The position numbers were made by a program, and so were the translations under genes. A model generated the notes under the pieces. It did no database searches, was not told the origin of the DNA, and was given only the letters and a program-made list of their open reading frames with translations. A stretch of 8,149 nucleotides of DNA from Psychrobacter sp. (GTDB lineage Bacteria; Pseudomonadota; Gammaproteobacteria; Pseudomonadales; Moraxellaceae), in NCBI GenBank assembly GCA_029264635.1, contig JARIAA010000010.1:1-8149 (forward strand), read 5' to 3'. Shown piece after piece: positions 5,793 to 8,149 of the stretch (its first letter is position 1; each line of letters starts with the position of its first letter).

Positions 5793-6231
5793 TGACCAGT
5801 TTTATTGGCTTAAGCAATATAAGTGGGTAGAAGCAGCAAAAGTGTTACCTAAACTACTGGTTTTTTACAGTAACCTTTAAACTATGCTATCAAATAATAC
5901 TAGGCAACCCTATTAAAATAGATGATACTGCGAGTACTAATGTAGCCTCATTCCAGATAAACACAACATCAGTTGATGCTAAAGAATAAAATGGAGATAG
6001 GATCACCTAATGTTAGGCAAAATTATCATGGCTAGGATGGCTAAGACGACCACCAGCCAAGTTTTCGCACCGACCATACATCAGTATTGACGATAAAAGC
6101 TACTGTGTTACTTGCGTTACCATGTGGTAAAGCGTTCTATAAGAGCTAGATAGAGTTTATAGACACATATTCAGATCTACGCTCTTGCAACGTCGTTTTG
6201 TTGATTGAATTTGAAAAATTAGGATACCCAT
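5793..6231. other. 439-base region between cpdA and dksA
   Basis: No recognised gene lies here. A 26-codon frame (6010-6090, MLGKIIMARMAKTTTSQVF...) follows an AGGA and could be a tiny peptide or leader, but it has no known relatives that I can name. Weak hairpins include TACTG/CAGTA around 5855-5872, possibly part of the cpdA transcript end. The dksA promoter probably lies at 6112-6141, over an inverted repeat. The length suggests a regulated or long leader for dksA. Confidence 0.5.
6112..6141 (+). promoter_or_regulatory. Candidate dksA promoter with embedded inverted repeat
   Basis: TTGCGT (6112-6117) and TTCTAT (6135-6140) are 17 bases apart; TCTATA (6136-6141) is the alternative at 18. 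The inverted repeat TTACCA-TG-TGGTAA (6117-6130) occupies the spacer, a position where a bound protein would repress. The leader to the dksA ATG would be about 85 bases. The -35 and -10 matches are imperfect. Confidence 0.35.
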
Positions 6232-6672
6232 ATGAGCACTCTGACTACAAAACCAAATGATACTAAATTTACCCCTTATGTGCCTGCCAAAGACGAAGAG
6301 TATATGTCTGACGCGCAGTTGGAGCATTTTAAGGCCATTTTATTGGACTGGAAAGATCAGCTTATAGGCGAAGCTGACCGTACAAAGACTTATATTCAAG
6401 ATGAGTCAAGTGCCATGCCAGACATTAATGATCGCGCCACTCAAGAAGAAGAGTTTGCGCTTGCCTTACGTACGCGTGATCGTGAGCGTAAGCTCATTCG
6501 TAAAATCGACAAATCAATGTCAGAAATCGAAAACGATGATTATTGTTTTTGCGAAACATGCGGTGTTGAGATTGGTTTGCGTCGTCTAGAAGCACGTCCA
6601 ACAGCGACTCAGTGCATTGATTGCAAAACCTTGTCAGAGATGAAAGAGCGCCAAAACCAAGGTCATACCTAA
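6232..6672 (+). CDS. dksA: RNA polymerase-binding transcription factor DksA
   Basis: DksA binds in the secondary channel of RNA polymerase and, with ppGpp, represses rRNA promoters and activates amino-acid genes during the stringent response. The 146-residue protein has the family layout: a variable N-terminus, a helical coiled coil (about 28-100) whose tip carries the acidic motif DINDRA (Asp64, Asp67, Ala69), and a zinc finger with Cys107, Cys110, Cys128 and Cys131. EEEFALALRTRDRERKLI and VEIGLRRLEARPTA are almost as in E. coli. An additional Cys105 lies just before the finger. All four zinc cysteines are present, so this is the zinc-dependent form and not a zinc-free paralogue such as DksA2. 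AGGA about 8 bases upstream supports the ATG. It is followed by a strong terminator and gluQ. Confidence 0.97.
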   Translation: MSTLTTKPNDTKFTPYVPAKDEEYMSDAQLEHFKAILLDWKDQLIGEADRTKTYIQDESSAMPDINDRATQEEEFALALRTRDRERKLIRKIDKSMSEIENDDYCFCETCGVEIGLRRLEARPTATQCIDCKTLSEMKERQNQGHT

Positions 6673-6704
6673 ACCATGACGTTTATTCGATATGATTGTT
6701 AATA

Positions 6705-6745
6705 GCAACGAGCGACCAGTTATTTGGTCGCTCGTTGCGTTTTAG
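6705..6745 (+). terminator. Strong hairpin terminator between dksA and gluQ
   Basis: A 14-base perfect stem (6705-6718 with 6725-6738, left arm GCAACGAGCGACCA) encloses a 6-base loop and is followed by GTTTTAG. The stem is very stable, but the T tract is short (four T), so some read-through into gluQ is likely. It begins 33 bases after the dksA stop. Confidence 0.8.
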
Positions 6746-6853
6746 TTCATGCACGGGTGTTTATTGTGTACGATTTAACAAAATACCTTGGCTTCATAAA
6801 TATATTTTTGTTGCAATCTCTCTTACTTTAATTTTTCCTAGCTGCCTATTTTA

Positions 6854-7840
6854 ATGATTAATAAAAATTCTGCGACACAAAGGCTGAGATCATCGCCACT
6901 ATTATCGATACCACGCCCTGTTGGTCGCTTCGCACCTTCGCCCACTGGAGAATTACATCTTGGCTCCTTGACCACAGCGCTGGCAAGCTATTGTCATATC
7001 AAATCATTGGGCGGCGATTGGTTATTGCGTATTGAAGATACCGATACGGAGCGTTGTGATCGGCAATTTAGTGAGCAGATATTAATTGATTTAGAAGAGT
7101 TGAGCCTACATTGGGACGGTGATATTATCTATCAGTCTGAACGTATTGATATATATAATGATTATTTGTCATCCACACTGACACCCCTAGCTTATGGCTG
7201 TCAGTGCTCACGTAAAAGTTTAGAACACTATTGGCAACAACAAGCTGCTGTACAAAATGCTGACCCATTTAACACCAATCAAAAAAGGCTCAATAGTCAA
7301 CGCTATCCACGCTGCTGCATAGATGCGTGTCTTGATAAAGAGCAATATAAGCTACGCATACAGCTACCAGACTATCTGCTGGGTTTTAAGGATGGTATTC
7401 AAGGTCTTCAATGGAGTAATCCGCAGCAAACTTTGGGTGACATGGTCGTTCGCCGCCAAGATGGCATGATCAATTATATTTTGGCCGCAAGCCTTGATGA
7501 TGGTTTGCAAAATGTCACGCATGTCATGCGCGGTTTAGACATTTTACCTATGACTACCGCTCAAATCAGCATCATGCAGGCAGCTAAGCTACCAGCAATC
7601 GATCATTGGTACCATTTGCCCCTTATCTGTAACCCTGACGGACAAAAACTCTCTAAGCAAAACCTTGCACAGCCTATTGATACGGCTCAGCCAAGTAAGC
7701 TCATCGCCACTGCCTTGCAACTGCTGCAACAGCGTCATGTAGATATAGATAGCCCTGAACGTATGCTAGCACAAGCGATTAAACAATGGGACAATACGCC
7801 TTTACAAGGTAAGGCCTTTTTAAACATACCTAGCCCTTAA
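6854..7840 (+). CDS. gluQ: Glutamyl-Q tRNA(Asp) synthetase
   Basis: GluQ (YadB) is a shortened glutamyl-tRNA synthetase paralogue that attaches glutamate to the queuosine base in the anticodon of tRNA-Asp. It lacks the anticodon-binding domain. The 328-residue protein has the class I motifs: RFAPSPTGELHLGS (25-38, HIGH-type with HLGS), WLLRIEDTD (56-64) and KLSKQ (265-269, KMSKS-type). The zinc site is likely Cys116, Cys118, Tyr151 and Cys155, in the same order as E. coli GluQ, but with about 33 residues between Cys118 and Tyr151 instead of about 12. Around 20 residues precede the core. No good ribosome binding site precedes the ATG at 6854, though it is the only in-frame ATG before the core. 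It lies downstream of dksA, as in many gammaproteobacteria, and ends facing ftsW. Confidence 0.94.
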   Translation: MINKNSATQRLRSSPLLSIPRPVGRFAPSPTGELHLGSLTTALASYCHIKSLGGDWLLRIEDTDTERCDRQFSEQILIDLEELSLHWDGDIIYQSERIDIYNDYLSSTLTPLAYGCQCSRKSLEHYWQQQAAVQNADPFNTNQKRLNSQRYPRCCIDACLDKEQYKLRIQLPDYLLGFKDGIQGLQWSNPQQTLGDMVVRRQDGMINYILAASLDDGLQNVTHVMRGLDILPMTTAQISIMQAAKLPAIDHWYHLPLICNPDGQKLSKQNLAQPIDTAQPSKLIATALQLLQQRHVDIDSPERMLAQAIKQWDNTPLQGKAFLNIPSP

Positions 7841-7863
7841 TATACCTACCTTTAAAAAGCAAC

Positions 7864-7890
7864 AAGCGCCGCTCAATAGCGACGCTTTTA
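7864..7890 (+). terminator. gluQ terminator
   Basis: AAGCGCCGCT (7864-7873) pairs with AGCGACGCTT (7878-7887) with one mismatch and a CAAT loop, and a short T run follows (7886-7889). It starts 24 bases after the gluQ stop. On the opposite strand, T-rich sequence lies a few bases beyond the stem, so it may also help stop ftsW transcripts. Confidence 0.65.
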
Positions 7891-7922
7891 TAGTACTGAA
7901 TTTTGGCTTGGTTGTCTGTCTC

Positions 7923-7949
7923 TACGTTTAATAAAACGTAACACGTTTT
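7923..7949. terminator. Alternating hairpins between gluQ and ftsW
   Basis: Three related arms can pair in two exclusive ways. TACGTTT (7923-7929) pairs with AAACGTA (7934-7940), or AAAACGT (7933-7939) pairs with ACGTTTT (7943-7949). The second hairpin is followed on the plus strand by TCTTT, giving a terminator-like shape; on the minus strand it would follow the ftsW stop by 18 bases. It probably serves transcription termination in the convergent gap. Confidence 0.4.
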
Positions 7950-7967
7950 TCTTTAACCTTTACCTGC

Positions 7968-8149
7968 TTAAAAGTATCGGCATTGACTCTTTTCTATCTC
8001 AGGGCTTTCTTTATAAATTTTTAGGAGCAATGCCACCATTATTAAGCTAATAAGCATTGATGAACCACCAAAACTGAAGAATGGCATTGTCAAACCTTTG
8101 GTTGGCATCGCACCCATGTTCATAGCGGCGTTAATAATAGTCTGAGCAA
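7968..8149 (-). CDS. ftsW: Cell division protein FtsW, C-terminal fragment (runs off the right edge)
   Basis: FtsW is the SEDS-family peptidoglycan glycosyltransferase of the division septum, an inner-membrane protein of about 10 membrane helices. Only the last 59 complete codons are in the window, read on the minus strand to a TAA at 7970-7968. The visible part contains NMGAMPTKGLTMPFFSFGGS, which carries the hallmark PTKGLT-P-S-GGS segment of FtsW. RodA has a different residue pattern there, so FtsW is favoured. A final hydrophobic helix (SSMLISLIMVALLLKIY) and a short tail ending in SQCRYF follow. The 5' part, and any mur/fts neighbours, lie right of the window. It converges on gluQ. Confidence 0.88.
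   Translation of the reverse strand, partial: AQTIINAAMNMGAMPTKGLTMPFFSFGGSSMLISLIMVALLLKIYKESPEIEKSQCRYF

Noticed and set aside
6401..6589. 62-codon plus-strand frame inside dksA
   Set aside because: It is a +1-type shadow of the highly conserved dksA coding sequence.

Overview
The window looks like chromosomal core sequence from a gammaproteobacterium of the family Moraxellaceae, most likely Psychrobacter or a close relative. This is inferred from the moderately AT-rich DNA, the Acinetobacter-like N-terminus of AtpB, the divergent znuA / zur-znuC-znuB arrangement and the dksA-gluQ pair. No sequence search could be run. I see no transposase, integrase, tRNA, rRNA or CRISPR array.

Layout. 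Bases 1-1099 (minus strand) hold the front of the ATP synthase locus: atpI (701-1099), then an unusually long 641-base non-coding gap, then the first 19 codons of atpB running off the left edge (59 to 1). The gap contains a minus-strand intrinsic terminator and two possible promoters, so atpI and atpB may not share a simple transcript. Bases 1350-3004 hold znuA (minus) and zur (plus), transcribed away from each other. Between them is a perfect 15-base inverted repeat of the Zur-box type. zur is followed by znuC and znuB, completing a high-affinity zinc importer with its own zinc-sensing repressor. Bases 4956-5792 encode a CpdA-type cyclic-nucleotide phosphodiesterase. After a 439-base gap come dksA (6232-6672) and gluQ (6854-7840), with a strong hairpin terminator between them. 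The right edge carries the C-terminus of ftsW on the minus strand, converging on gluQ.

How the genes work together. ZnuA captures periplasmic zinc, ZnuB is the membrane channel and ZnuC the ATPase. Zur, when zinc-loaded, should shut off both divergent promoters through the single box at 2429-2443. DksA (four-cysteine zinc finger, rRNA and stringent-response control) and GluQ (zinc-binding modification enzyme for tRNA-Asp) form a conserved gammaproteobacterial pair. CpdA would lower cAMP. The ATP synthase and FtsW fragments are housekeeping genes at the edges.

Nothing here is a clearly new system. The points most worth a second look are the atpI-atpB gap with its possible small RNA, the compact Zur-controlled divergent promoter, the ZnuA lacking the histidine-rich loop, and the structured non-coding DNA around dksA.
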